Source: Cristatella mucedo
Taxonomy: Eukaryota > Bryozoa > Phylactolaemata > Cristatellidae
Length of the DNA: 64,000 nt
Reading direction: 5' to 3'
NCBI GenBank assembly: GCA_009760855.2
Contig: WPIO01000002.1
Span: 2,073,501 to 2,137,500, forward strand
Shown here: piece by piece, positions 48,336-60,165 of the stretch
Numbering within the stretch: the stretch's first letter is position 1
Layout: every line of letters begins with the position of its first letter
Notes under the pieces: model-generated
What the model saw: only the letters and a program-made list of their open reading frames with translations
Told to the model about the DNA's origin: nothing
Database searches by the model: none
Made by a program: the position numbers and the translations under genes

Positions 48336-49036
48336 GGTAGCTCGTTGCCAATGGCACCGTGTCTTCACCCATAATTGAGCCCGGCGTTCCTACAATCGGC
48401 ATGAGGATTCGCCCACGATGCCCACGAAAGACAGCAATCATTCGTGACATTTGGGATCCATTAACGAAGACCTTCACGCAGGACTTGCGCTCTAAAACCC
48501 AATCGATGAGGCACATTCAAATATTTGGTAAGTAGTGAACAATTGTACTTCCTACGAGTATGCGGTACTTTACACTTTCTTTAGTACGAGCATGCTTATG
48601 CAGTCGTTGCTGCACAGACAGGAATCTCAGTCCTATAATAACGGACGCACCAGAAGTCATTATATCAATCTTGCAGTACAAGATGGGGAAGATATGTATA
48701 GCAAACCAAGTCAGAAGCAAGCATGTTCGAATTGTCTTATCTATAAACAAATTATTGCATTGCTGGCGTTGAAATCAAGGTAAATAAGATCGGGTTTCCT
48801 AACATATCATTGACAAGCAAGTCAGCAAGAAATGTCATTTGATTGGCTCGATCATATATTTTAATACTAATACCCTTTGCTGGTGTCACGCATAAGCTAG
48901 ATAGAAAGAAAATCTCAATGAATGGTGACGCAAGCATGCGTGAATTTCTTCCCTGAAGCATGGAAGGCAGAAAGAAGCACGCGAGACGATCCGTGACGAA
49001 CAATTAACCTTTTCGTCCCGCACCAGCTTGTAATGG
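48336..49036. repeat. Array unit U8, truncated by a non-LTR element
   Basis: The first about 700 bases of a unit are recognisable, ending near the block equivalent to U1 position 700. The sequence then changes abruptly into a 5'-truncated non-LTR retrotransposon. This is the right-hand end of the recognisable array. Confidence 0.85.
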
Positions 49037-50877
49037 CACATTCGTGCCTCCATTAAGCCCCCTCCGACTAAAGCAATCGCAGTTCGACAACCTGTGACCT
49101 TACTAAAAGGTTCTCCGATGTTTCTGCATGCGATTTGGCTACATTAATAAGGTCTAGCAAAAAGAGCTCGTCTCCTGAAGACCCTATACCTGCATATCTG
49201 TGGTCTTCACTAGCAGACCAACTTAGCCCAGCCATAACCGAGATTTTTAACGCTTCTTTGGGAAAAAGGGTCTTACTCAAGTCCTTCAAATCAGCAATCG
49301 TTCGACCAATACTTAAAAAGCCTGGATTAGATACAGAAGTCCTTGTTACTATCGCCCAGTTTCTCTTCTTCCTTTCTTGTCAAAAATTCTTCAAGAAATT
49401 GTTGCTAAGCAGCTGGTTGAAGATATTGAAAAGAATGACATGTCAGAAACATTTCAATCAGGATTCAAGATGCAGCCCTCCACTGAAACTGCTTTCCTCC
49501 GTGTAAACAATGACATTCTACATTGCAACGCCGACGGGAACGTCACTGCCCTAGATCTGTCTGCTGCCTTCGACACCGTCGATCACGATGCTCTACTTGA
49601 ACGATTGAGAACAACGATCGGTCTGGCAGACCAAGCACTGGGGTGGTTTAAATCGTACTTGTCTGATCGTGTTCAATCCGTGTCGAGTGGGGGTCAGGTC
49701 TCACACACGAGAAGGGTCACCTATGGAGTCCCTCAAGAGTCTGTACTCGGTCACTTGCTGTTCTCCATTTATACACAGCCTCTGGGAAAAGTGATTAAGG
49801 CCGATTGAATAGGATATCACTTTTATGCTGACAATACTCAGCTGTATTTTTCATTCAAACCGTCGGAATCTGCTGCAGCAACTGAGAAACTGAATGCTTG
49901 CCTTGCCGATATTCGATCCTGGATGTCGAAAAGCTTCCTGAAATTAAATTATGATAAAACCGAACTGCTGCTCATAGGATAACCAAAGCGTTTAGCTGGT
50001 TTAAAAGGCTTTGCTCTTCTAATAGGTGATGCTATTGTGCAACCATCACCACGTGCTCGAAATTTAGGTTCGGTTCGACAGCTGCCTCAATTTTTAAAGC
50101 TTCATTCAGAAGACTGCTTCCACAGCTAGCCATCACGCACGATCCCTATCCGAGATCATGAGCTGTCTCTCACAGTTGCTTGTAAAAAATTTAACTAGCT
50201 CCTTAATTCTGTCTCGGCTTCATTATTGTAATTCCCTTTTGGCTGGGCTACCAAAGAAAGCTATTAGGCCACTGCAGCTGACTGTGAATATGGCTGCAAG
50301 GCTAGTCTTCAAGTCCCAGAGGTTTGAACACGTGTCTCCTTTGATAAAATAGCTAGGATGGATGCCGGTTGAGCAACGGATACAGCACAAAGTTCTTGTG
50401 CTGACCCACAAGGCACACCGCGGCTTAGCTCCTCGTACCTAGCTGAACTGCTACATCAGCTTCAGCCTGCTTGCGCCCTCAGGTCCTGTGTGGACAATAA
50501 ATTAGCCTTTCCAATCCTCAGCTTGAAGACCGTTGGCGACAGAAGCTTCAGCTCTGCAGGTCCTAGACTGTGGAACTCGCTTCCACAATTCTTACGCAAC
50601 GAAAAATACTCTCCTACTGCCGACTATGGCTCATCTTTTTCAGCGGTCCTGAGCTGCTACTTCCAAATGCTACTCACTACCTCAACTGCTCTCCTGACTC
50701 TGCTATGCTTCCCACTTTCTCTTTGTTGTGTGAGACGTAGTCTGTTGGCTACCGAATGCGTACTGAAAGCCGCTTAGGCTGCGAGTTCGCTATAAGAAAA
50801 CTCTCCTGCGTAACACCCACATAGTCTTTATGACTTTGTGGAGTTACAGACGGAGATACATTACATTGCATTGCATT
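49037..50877 (+). mobile_element. Non-LTR retrotransposon family A (CR1/L2-like), 5'-truncated
   Basis: It starts abruptly where unit U8 ends and finishes with a pentamer-like ATTACATTGCATTGCATT tail. It codes, through several frames, for the end of the fingers/palm and the C-terminal part of a reverse transcriptase, followed by the DRSFSSAGPRLWNSLP-type segment seen at the end of many CR1/L2-like ORF2 proteins. The endonuclease domain is absent. Multiple stops and frameshifts make it inactive. Confidence 0.82.
49377..49808 (+). pseudogene. Reverse transcriptase fragment, non-LTR family A
   Basis: Open for 143 codons. It contains ETFQSGF, the palm motif ALDLSAAFDTVDHDALL and YGVPQESVLGHLLF. 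These are hallmarks of non-LTR reverse transcriptases of the CR1/Jockey group. The next motif, beyond a TGA at about 49806, reads FYADN instead of FYADD, so a catalytic aspartate is lost. Upstream similarity (FKSAIVRPILKKPGLD, 49135-49506) is in another frame. Confidence 0.8.
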
Positions 50878-50929
50878 AATTTTAACTTCTATTCACCTAC
50901 AAGGCCAAGCGTCTTACACTGCGCTTGTC

Positions 50930-51225
50930 AGATTCTCATCTTTTAGGTTCACCTTGTACGTACCTCTAATTCTTTGGAGACCTCATCTACAGCTTGTTTG
51001 CTCGCAAAGCCTGGAACTCATTTCCGACTTGCGTCTCGACAGTACCTGATTGGTGACGTTTAAAAAGTAGCTGGAAACGCATCTGTTCATCCCAGCATTT
51101 AGTGGGTCCATAAGATTCGCCCTCTGTGTATTTTTGCGTGCTGTCACTGTTCGTTCTACCACTAAACATATTTGCATGCTAAACTTGTGCACGTCACCTC
51201 TAGCCACATTAAGATTGTTGTCATT
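50930..51225 (+). mobile_element. Non-LTR family C, C-terminal and 3'-untranslated fragment
   Basis: It contains a degenerate KAWNSFPT segment and matches, in the opposite orientation, the element at 60091-60790 through ATTTAGTGGGTCC and on to a TTTGCATGCT block. It lies directly after the family A element. Confidence 0.55.
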
Positions 51226-51639
51226 GAGCAAGCACCATTCGACCACCCTTCCCACGCAGCATACATAAAGTACCCAGAAAGAGATTAAGCTTATCGAGGA
51301 CGCAGTACGAACGTATTACAATTATTATTTTTAGCGGACCACGGTAGTTCAAAAAGGAGCTCGATCGAAGAAAAGGCTGATGTTCAGTCAAGACTGATTA
51401 TCTTCCGGCTTGCAGGGAATCTGACAAGTAGCAACTTTTGGGTCGCTGAAAAAAGGACTAATTATCAGGGCTATCTAAATTCCGTAGCAGTCAGCGGAGC
51501 CACAGATTATTGTCTTTGCCAGCAGTCGTTCAAACACCAGTGAGAAGACAGACTTGGATCATTTTTGAGTAAGTGCCATAATTCTGAGTAACACAGTCTA
51601 ACACCCCACGTCGTACGTACCGCCCCGCTTCGGTGGTGG
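51226..51639. other. Unannotated stretch
   Basis: AT-rich sequence without a convincing reading frame or repeat match. Nothing is supported here. Confidence 0.5.
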
Positions 51640-52010
51640 ACCAGCATGCTCCATCAGTAGGCAATATGGTCTACCACCTCGGCTAGATCAGATCTAAACC
51701 GAGATTACTTTTGGCCAGCTCCATAACCCTTTAATCGCTAGAATCGAGCATTGCATGATGTAGCGAGCATTAACGAGATCTCGTCTAAGCATTGCTACAC
51801 GCATACGTTCCAGCAATATCTTTAGTTTTTTAACGACCAGGTCAGATATGTGGCTGCTGCAAGGGCTAGCCAACCACAATGGACGCAGGCACATCAACTC
51901 TAGGTTCTTCGGTAAGTGTTTAACAGTAACCGTAAAACAGCTGCAATAAAAATCAACAAATATTGATGTTCTTTTCAGCCATGTTTTTAGTTTTGGAGTG
52001 CGCCTCAAAG
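51640..52010. repeat. Possible degenerate remnant of an array unit
   Basis: Weak but collinear similarity to the part of the units around U1 2690-2970 and U4 22260-22530. Shared blocks include GGCTAGATCAGATCT and, further on, GCCAA-C-C-ATGG-C-CAG. A minus-strand frame (51694-52008) covers the same region. If real, this is an old unit beyond the array edge. Confidence 0.4.
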
Positions 52011-53589
52011 CAAAAGAATTCGATTGTAGAAGAGCCAGAATGTCAATGTGGATGATGCCATAAAGTCATGAGCCGTTCTTCAAACTCCGTGACAAAGTTG
52101 AAGAATCGTCTCAAACTACAAGGAATTGCTTTTTATAAGCCTGGTGGAGAGTCTCGATTCAAGGAAGCGCCCGCAGACAATAAAATAACTTGCTGTTGAT
52201 AATCGAAGTCGAAGACGTGACGGTGATGAGTGCTAACACAATTTTGGAATTCATGTTCAACAAGCTCTCTAACCCGGGTAATTATATTACTAACATGCTC
52301 GTGGAAAATGTGAATTGCCGTGTTGGAGAGCGACCGAACAATTATGTCATGAACCTTTTGCTCATTCTCAAAGGTCTATCTGTCATTTTGTCAAAAACTA
52401 CGATACATTGCGGAGGAAATCTAGCATCTTGTCTATTTATAAACAACGATGTAGAAGTTGCTGTTAAACAGTCGTCATATGATGCTAACAGTGGGTTTGT
52501 TTCTTCAAGGTGAATTTAATTTGTTGTTAACAGATGGATCGTCGATTGCAGTCGTAGGGCAAGGGAGTTTCAAGTTGCTTAAGTCCGAATTCGCTCCCTT
52601 CAAAACCACTGGCCACGGCACTGAAATCTCCAATAATTTCAGAGCCCTGTCCCATCCATTAAACACCGATTTCGACAGATGTTAACATTTTTTGGTCTGT
52701 AGGAATTTCTGTACAAAACTAAGATTCAGTCACTAACACAGGTCGCTTAATGCACTTACATTCTTGAAATATAATCATAAGAAGTAAAAATGGCTTGATT
52801 TAGAAATTGGTACTAGGTATATATATATACAGTAAAATGGTGCATATCATAAAAAACTAGCAATTGACTGTAGAACTAGTGAATAAATGGAGAACAAACA
52901 GTATTAACAGTTGTAATGTAAGTTTCTTGACAATTGGAAACAGCTGTTTTTCAAAACTGACCGTTTCTTCTGTCTTATTTTCAAAGACTAATGATAGGCA
53001 TACAATTATCTGCCAAAAATTCTAATTACGAACATACATATAATGGTACTAGAAGTGAACTGATTCTCTCCTTCATCTGGTCTATACTCTTTATCGCCAA
53101 CTGTGGTCGGAAAACCTGGCAGTTTTTTCTGGTCTGCCCCTGACCGCATGGTTTCTACATCACATGACTTACGTCCGAGCTTCCCTAGGCCTGACAAGCG
53201 CCTAATCGACTGAAAAGTCCCCTCTCTGATTTACAGTTCGTTTCACTCGCTCTCACTATCCTACCTGTTCCGAATTCAATCTAGCTACGCGAGCTTTTGA
53301 AGAACGCAACCCTCAGCATTTAATCGCCCCTGCCCATCCCTCGCACTGAAATAGAAATTATTTTTGTAAATGGGCCTTCGTGAAGTGTACAAGTCTAGAA
53401 GTCATTTCAGGATTCGGCTACTTGGCGTCATTTCGGTCAAAGTTCGATGGGTGTATGCACCATTAAATTTCTCGGCACCCCTGTGAGCTTGTCTTTTTTC
53501 GATCGTGTTTGGCACGATTACGTGTGAATGATACAATGCACGCTAGAAAAAAGTGGACAGCCTGAAGTCTTCTGCTAATGGTCCTCTTG
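52011..53589. other. AT-rich region, no gene recognised
   Basis: Contains a short TATATATATA tract near 52820 and chance-length open frames (52190-52513 and 52458-52685, plus; 53006-53197, minus) with no recognised motif. I see no splice-supported gene. Confidence 0.5.
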
Positions 53590-53860
53590 AATACTTGTGC
53601 ATGTCAGTGTTTGCGTTCTAATTCTGTGATTATGCTATCTTGTCTAAAGGGTTTTTCTTATTTGACGCACTGGCGTGCTGCCGTAAGACGACTGCATCTC
53701 CTAGCGGTTAAGTCTTTTGCTAGGTGCCTTCTTGCGTACTTTTGCCCGATTGTGCAGGCGTTCTAACTCTGTGCTTTAGCTGCATCGTCTAAGGATTTTT
53801 TCTTGATAAACTCATTGGGAGGTTGTCGTACAAGAATTGCATGTTTTCTCGAAAGCTTTG
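53590..53860. repeat. Diverged tandem duplication, period about 145 bp
   Basis: The stretch around GCGTTCTAATTCTGTG (53613) recurs as GCGTTCTAACTCTGTG (53758), followed in both cases by a CATCGTCTAA/CTTGTCTAA and TTTTTCTT block. Two units with many differences indicate an old duplication. Confidence 0.5.
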
Positions 53861-54399
53861 CGTGTGCCGAAAGGCTTGAGCTCTCAACTTTGGTGGCACT
53901 TTCAAACCAGTGAAGGTCGCTCAAATTTCGTTTTCTCTTGCATTAAAATTAAAAGCTCTAATTAAATTTTTGTTCTCTTTAATAAAAACTAGGTAATACC
54001 CACAGAAAATTACTAACATCTAAAATCTCAGGCATGCATATAAATGCGGTCCCGAGAGTCAGCTATCGTAGTTATTGGCCTAGCCCAGATAGCTAGTCCG
54101 GCAATAGAAAAAAACTCCACTTCAAGACCGGGATTATCACGTACTTGAAAATTAGCTTAAATGCCTGTGCCTGTTTCAAGTTTCTGTTAATTATCAGAAT
54201 TCGTAAAAGTGGCTTTATTTGCTGCGTATTTTTTAAATATGCTCACATTCTGCTCACTTGGTCTGCTTCGTTGCTTTGAAAGCTGGCTGGCTCACAGCGG
54301 CAGATGGACACCACATGAATTCGACGAAAACCGAACCCGTTGAGAAATTGTGGAGAAATTGCCGTGCGGAGCAGGTGGCTTCTAGATTATTTTGGAATA

Positions 54400-54520
54400 C
54401 CGTCAAGCCGCGGAAGGCTGTGAAGTCAGTTGGTAGTGAGAATCAAGCTTTGAGAGCAAACGAACTGAAGGCACGGCCTCCAAAGCATGTCGCTAGCAAT
54501 GTAGCGTGCAGCTTCCGCAT
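54400..54520 (-). mobile_element. Non-LTR family C fragment
   Basis: The minus strand reads FGGRAFSSFALKA, matching the FGDRAFSSYAP segment at 60511-60762. The nucleotide match covers about 80-100 bases. The surrounding region 54,100-55,480 otherwise has no recognised gene. Confidence 0.5.
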
Positions 54521-55483
54521 CCGGGAAGAAGAAGTAGGACTCAAATGGCATGTTTGTACTGGCGCCAGTCTCCGCCGACGCGCGACGATTACTGGTGAAG
54601 ACCGAGCCTCGAGCTGCGTCCAGCGACTTGCGGTTGCTGCAGCACTGCGCGCAGCTACGCCAACGGCAGCGAAACACGTTAGCAACGCAGAGCGCCCATA
54701 CCTCAACAGAACAAGTCCATTGCTCACATTGCTTGCATTGCTTAGAGAAGTCTCTTGAACAGCACCAGAAAGTTACAGACGGTTAGCAGCGGCAGCAGTT
54801 GCGTATGCGAACAGCTCGGTGGCCTGGAGCTCATACAAGGTCGAATGCCAAGGCCGAATTCAGACGCGCAACTGTCTGTCTACGTCATGGCCTCAGCTTA
54901 TAAGCTGCTTCGGCCATTGATTTTTGCATAATCGGTTCCTAGCTGTTACAATTCACGAACCAGGCATGAAAAATATCAGTCATGATGTCGCTGATTTAAC
55001 AGGACGCCGTTTAAATTTGAAGCTATTTAGACACAGGACGAGCGGAAGCAGACTTAAATCAGGAAGTATCTTGCTGCAGACAAGACGTTACTCCTTGGCG
55101 ACAGCATCTTTCTGCCAGATAGCAGCAAATGGCTCGGCAAAGATCTGCCGCCTGCCCATATTTCTTGTGGCATTAAACTGGCGTACACGAAAATATGCCA
55201 AGTCAAAGCAGTTGCTGGAACCCGCACGTTTGAGTCCGATGCCTCTCTTGTTTCTGTTTTGAAAGCCTCTCCCATAGCTATAAAAAAAAGAAAAGTCTGA
55301 TGTTAAACGTCCGTAACAGTCTGCTGCTGTCAAATATATGAATACGTTCTGGACATGTTGCATTGTTATGCTGACATATGAGTGCTCGTCTTGGCTTGCC
55401 GTGTTCCTGCTACTATTGACATGCCTGCCTGTATCGATGCAGCACAAGTTGTTAGTCACGATACAAGGTTCAGGCCTTACTAC

Positions 55484-56580
55484 TGTAGCGCCCTGCTGGC
55501 CTTGGCTGAATTTTAGCGCGAACAAGAGCTGTTCGGCGACGGGCTAGAGCCCCTTTGTCCTGGAGCAGTGAGCCAGAGAGGAGCGTCAGTGCGGCTAGAG
55601 AGCAAGAGCTTAGGAGCAGGCCAGAAAGCTCTGAGACGAGCGGCGGCGATTCGGCCTTTAGAATTGGTCCGATACTCGCGGAAGCTGCTGATAGATGTTG
55701 GCTGGCCTGTCAACCCCCGCCTTCCCTCTTTCCAAGAAAAAATCGTCTGGAACCCATTCGCCATTCAAGCTGGACGGAGGTGCCCTTCCAGTGGCCTGGG
55801 GACGGTTGTAATTCCTTTCTGTAATGGGCCAAGGTGTCCGGGCCCAATACCACTAAGCTCTTGCCCATTGTTTCAGCTAGGTATTTAAGAGTCGAGCGAC
55901 GCTCGCTCTTGGCCTCGTGTCTTTTTGTCTTTGATCCGGCTTCGACGCCGTCGCACTCGTTTCTCTGAAAGTGAGGGAGGAGGGCAGGCTGTTCGCCGGC
56001 GATTGACGGAACAAGACGAGACAGCGATAGGAGGATTCGGTGGACTCCACCGAATACGGTCGTATCGCGCCCGAGCTGGCATTTTGTGTTTCTTTCGTGT
56101 TTTGTGTGTGCGCGCTAGCACGGGGTCTCGGCATAGGGATTTGCCGGCGTGAGCTAGACGTAGTTGGCGTGTGTGGAGTATTCCTGCCGCACTGGTGGAA
56201 ACCGAGTTCTAGTTCTCCGGTCAGGGTTTAGACTCCGGTTCGCGCTTCAGTGTGGAGGAGTATTCCCTCCGCAAGAGTGTGCAAGTTGGCGTGTTTGGGG
56301 TATTCCCTCGGCACAGGTGGGAACGGATTCCTAGTTCACCGGTTAGGGTTTAGGGTCCGGGTCGCGCTTAGTGTGGAGGAGTATTCCCTCCGCAAGAGTG
56401 TTGGTGCAGTTGAGAGCGTGCGAGGAGTGCGGAGATAAAGCTGAACTAGACGCGCAGCGACTTTGTGCGCTTGCGAATAAAGTTCAGTAAAATCCCCAAT
56501 CTGTGTGTCTCGCTTTCCAATTCACGCCGCGGACTCGCGACCCCCTTTAGTAACGGTAAGCAGGTCAGAGCCAGAAACGC
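55484..56580 (+). repeat. LTR-like GC-rich regulatory block
   Basis: It begins TGTAGCGCC, has a TATA-like GGTATTTAAGAG at about 55880 and AATAAA near 56478, and ends in a GC-rich stretch. It contains a tandem repeat at 56163-56405. It looks like a long LTR of a gypsy-type element, but neither a primer-binding site nor a partner LTR was identified. Confidence 0.35.
56163..56405. repeat. Two tandem copies of a 122-bp unit
   Basis: GTTGGCGTGTGTGGAGTATT (56163) recurs as GTTGGCGTGTTTGGGGTATT (56285). Both units end with GGAGTATTCCCTCCGCAAGA. They lie inside the LTR-like block. Confidence 0.7.
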
Positions 56581-57213
56581 TCGTTTCGTGGCGGCCAGCT
56601 TATTGCGCGTAGGCGCGCACCAAACGGCATTAGGCGATAGGCTACGCCGCTAGGTAAGCGGCAGGTCAAGCCTACCCCGCCGAGCCTTTGGCGTTACAAT
56701 AAGATATGCGATGTGGCCTTTTCCGACGCTCAAAACAGGCAAGCCTAGCTGCAGAGTGTTGCACCAGCTGTAAGTGCCTGATTTCACAGTCAGTAGACCA
56801 GCAAGCAGTGAGTTGCAGATGTCAAGACGGGATGTCACTATTAAAGGTGCACTGGTGCAGCTCTCAGCTTAGCCGCGATGGGAGCCCTTGCCTTAGAGGG
56901 GGGGGGTCGACTAGGGCGCCTAGTACAGACCCAGCTCCTGACTCACCTAGCTCAGGTTAGAATGGAGCTTTATGCAGGCGATGCGGTTAGGAGATGGAGC
57001 GACTAATGTGGTTGTCTTAGCGGGTTCGACTTGGACAGCTAGTACAAGCCCGACTCCTGGTCTACCCGCTAAAGTTAGAATGAAGCCTGGTGCAGACGTT
57101 GCGGTCAGGATGTGCACCGACTAATATGCTGAAGTAGAAATAGCAGCGGCGCGCGAGGTCAGGAGTGGAAAGGAGAGAGAATATAATGAGACGAGTGAGA
57201 GCTTACTCGGACG

Positions 57214-57337
57214 GCTTGGGTAGTCGAGAGAGACTACGCCCCGAGAGCTGAGAGAGCTTGGGTAGTCGAGCAGAGACTACGCCCCGAGAGCTCAGGGCTG
57301 CAGCTTGGTATTCGAGGCGAGACTACGCTTCAAGAGC
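57214..57337. repeat. Three tandem hairpin-forming repeats
   Basis: The units at 57214, 57256 and 57303 each contain GGTAGTCGAG or a variant and GAGACTACGC. In the first two, GGGTAGTC can pair with GACTACGCCC to form a stem. The third is degenerate. They probably belong to the LTR-like or leader sequence of a retroelement. Confidence 0.6.
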
Positions 57338-57430
57338 ACGAGAGGCAAACCTACGGCGACGAACAGCTAAGTGCAACTTAGACTGCGCAGTTGTGTTCTG
57401 CCGGCTACTCAGTTAGCTGCTCGTATATTG

Positions 57431-57770
57431 GGGTGCTGTAGCAACCCGCCTTCGCAATTGCTAGCGACGCGCGCATAGGTTAGTGTATTATACCCGGGCT
57501 TTGGGAGTTCGCGCAGTTAACTCCGTCGGTCCGGTACGCGCCGCGTAAACGCACAGGGTAGTTGGTTATACTCGGGCTTCGGGAGTTCGCGCAGTTAACT
57601 CCGTCGGTCCGGTACGCGCCGCGTAAAGCGCTTGCGCCGGCGCGTAACCACTACTAACAGGCCCACAATAAACTGTTGCTTTCGGCACCCAGCTGTGGCC
57701 GCCTGTGTTTTAACCCCACTGCAGCACTGCATCACACAGTCCACCGGTAGAGAACCGGGGGACGAACATC
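57431..57770 (+). repeat. Second LTR-like block with 78-bp tandem repeat
   Basis: It begins TGTAGCAACCC, has AATAAA at 57667-57672 and ends near GGGGGACGAACA. Inside it, a 78-bp unit is repeated (57488 and 57566), each copy carrying GGAGTTCGCGCAGTTAACTC. It could be the LTR of another gypsy-type element. No coding region is attached. Confidence 0.38.
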
Positions 57771-58019
57771 TACGCGGTTACAAAGGCACCGATCTAGATG
57801 GGGTATCCCGGTCTAAACAAGCCCGACTTTTAGCGATGTTATGCAGCCGAAAGCAGGCTGATTTGATTGAAGAGCTGACGTTATCGCCTAATGAAAGGAC
57901 ACTTTTAAATATGACACCTAGATTTTGTGCAGCTGCAATATGAGATATACTGGGCAGAGCCCATTGTGAGGGTTAGGTTTTCCCATTTCTGAATTACACT
58001 TGCATTTACCATGATTAGT

Positions 58020-58620
58020 AGATTGTTTTAACCAGATTTATTGTAAGACAGCTTGCTGCCATCAATTTTCGGATTTCATTGATACATTTTGCAATGGAGT
58101 TGATAGAACTAACGATCCATAGGGCTGAGACAGAGGGATCGATGCAGAGGTACAAGTGAATGTCATCGGCAAAGAATTGAGAGCCTAGATTGTGCCTGGC
58201 AATCAAATCAGCAAGAAGGAGAGTATAAAACGTGAAAAGAACCGGACTACCCTCAGAGCCATGAGGTTCTCGGTACTGAAGTAGTACCTCGAATGATCTT
58301 TCTCCGGTCACATCAATACTCTGGAGTCTGTCACTGTGATAGGACCTGAACAATTGTAGTGCAGAACCAGTGATTTCAAGTCGAGATGGGAGGTGATGGA
58401 GAAAGATTTTGTAACCGATAGTATCAAAAACTGCCAAAATGTCAAGCTAAACAAGCACAGATTCTCTATCTTAGTCTGCATTCCGAAGTAGGTCGCCATA
58501 CACCCGAAGCTATGCTTACTCTGTGGATTAAGGAGCTCTAAAACCAGACTGGAACTTACTAGCAAGGTTTAACGCTCTGACATATGAGTTCAGCTGGTCT
58601 GCCACGACACATTAGTGTTT
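58020..58620 (-). mobile_element. Non-LTR family B (CR1/L2-like) reverse transcriptase fragment
   Basis: The minus strand reads, with a frame change near 58437, FQSGFRAP, then AVFDTIGYKIFLHHL, then QYREPHGSEGSPVLF, and an intact FFADD box at about 58150, as in CR1/L2-like reverse transcriptases. The palm motif lacks the usual LSAAFD start. Both ends of the element are missing. Confidence 0.78.
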
Positions 58621-60090
58621 TCTTGTAACGGCAGAAGAGAGACTTGGCGGGAGTAGCTCAAGTTATCTCGGTCTAGTGTTACTTTCTTGAGATTCAATCT
58701 TTTAGAAAGTTGAAATGACCGCAGTGATGGTGACGGTTGATATCATCACATACTTTTAATCTCGCTCACCCACCGCTCGTATATTGGACTAAACACTTCA
58801 TTTTGTCAGCCTTTATCGTTATCGGCATGGCCTCTCCTCCGATAATGTACTTTCGTCTCTCCGCCAGGGGCAAAAAACTTTTGAAATAAAAGATATATAA
58901 GCTACACACATAGGCTGAATAATTAGGCTTTATAAAGCCCCAAGCCAGAAATTATTATAAATCCTTACACTTTATCTCCCATTCTATTTCAGTCATGCCG
59001 AGAAGTGACCAAAGTGTTAAAAGGTCAATTTTTTTCTTTAATTGCTGTGGTTTTTGCAAGCTATTTTGGTTTGATTGCAGAACCCTACCTAGGAGCTGCA
59101 TGCTGGTCTGCCTTTGACGTGGCTTAACCAACCTTTGATGTGGCTTTAACATAACCCTTGATGGATGGATTACTTCCTGGAAGCGGGCTGCAGAGCCAGT
59201 GTGTACTATCGCTGTGGCTCCGGTGGTGGCAGTTCTAGTGGAGTCTCACAGTGATACAGCGTGATGGACGTGAGAGGTAAGCGAGACTAAATCTTAAGTG
59301 CTCTCAATGCATACATATATAACAGCTCGGTCAATCGCAGCAGCTACGTCGAGAAATATAGCATACATTAGTGGCCTTACGCTTCGCTGTTTTAATGGCT
59401 TAACTATGATTATTGAATGAGTTGATTTATTGAAATTTTTGAATTGTTAAAAATGAATTCTGACGTAATCGATAGGTTAACTATTGGCCACATGTGAGGA
59501 GTAGGCTGCGATGCGTCAACGGCATAAAGATTGGTCGCAGTTGAGGCGTACATTAGTGACCGGGCTCGGTGGCGGTAAGTAAAACACCGGAAACAGCAGG
59601 CACACAACACCCCAGCCTTTGATGGGCCAAGCAGCTTCTTACTTGGAGCGGGGCAGCGATTTAAACCAGAGCTTTGTTGCGACATTGACGTCAGAATTAG
59701 TGGTCGTGTGCTGGACTGCGTCCATGTGAATTAAAGTATTCTGAAGCCCGGTTAAGTGAAAGCGTTTGTCGAGTGTGGGCCGGAGAATTGCAAGTCAGCT
59801 ATTTTAACAAATAATTACCACCCAGGCTAAAACTTCATGTTCATTATTCAACTCCTGGGCTGCGAACACTGTATTTGAAACACCGTGTCCACGATTTCCA
59901 GAGTGCTACATACTACATAGGGTTACTATCAGGGACAGTCTGAATACTATCTCAGCTGAGTAGACCACTAATTACCCATCTCGGCAATCTACACAAAATG
60001 TCAACGTCAAATCTTAAGCTGCCCGGCCGGCATGTTGACGATTGCAGCAAATATGGATTCGGCAACATTTACGGAGATTTACTTAGACGA
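58621..60090. other. No gene recognised
   Basis: Mixed AT-rich sequence. A 91-codon minus-strand frame at 59410-59685 has no recognised motif. Nothing further is supported. Confidence 0.5.
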
Positions 60091-60115
60091 TAATAATAAT
60101 AATAATAATAATAAT
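60091..60115. repeat. (TAA)n microsatellite, 3' tail of family C
   Basis: Eight trinucleotides. It forms the 3' terminus of the minus-strand non-LTR element. Confidence 0.85.
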
Positions 60116-60123
60116 GCACTTGA

Positions 60124-60165
60124 TAAAGCGCCCTCAGAGAACTCAATCTCTTTCTGAGCGCTTTA
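60124..60165 (-). other. 3'-end hairpin of family C (second copy at 60306-60347)
   Basis: TAAAGCGCC pairs with GGCGCTTTA (perfect in the second copy, one mismatch in the first), with an inner AGAGA/TCTCT pairing. A conserved hairpin just before the short tail repeat is a known feature of CR1/L2-like elements and is thought to guide the reverse transcriptase. Confidence 0.6.

Noticed and set aside
52190-52685. Open frames in the AT-rich flank
   Set aside because: Length is near chance expectation, and there is no motif and no second copy to compare.
54258-54758. 166-codon plus-strand frame
   Set aside because: Part of it is the complement of a family C retrotransposon fragment and the rest is low complexity. 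Probably not a gene.
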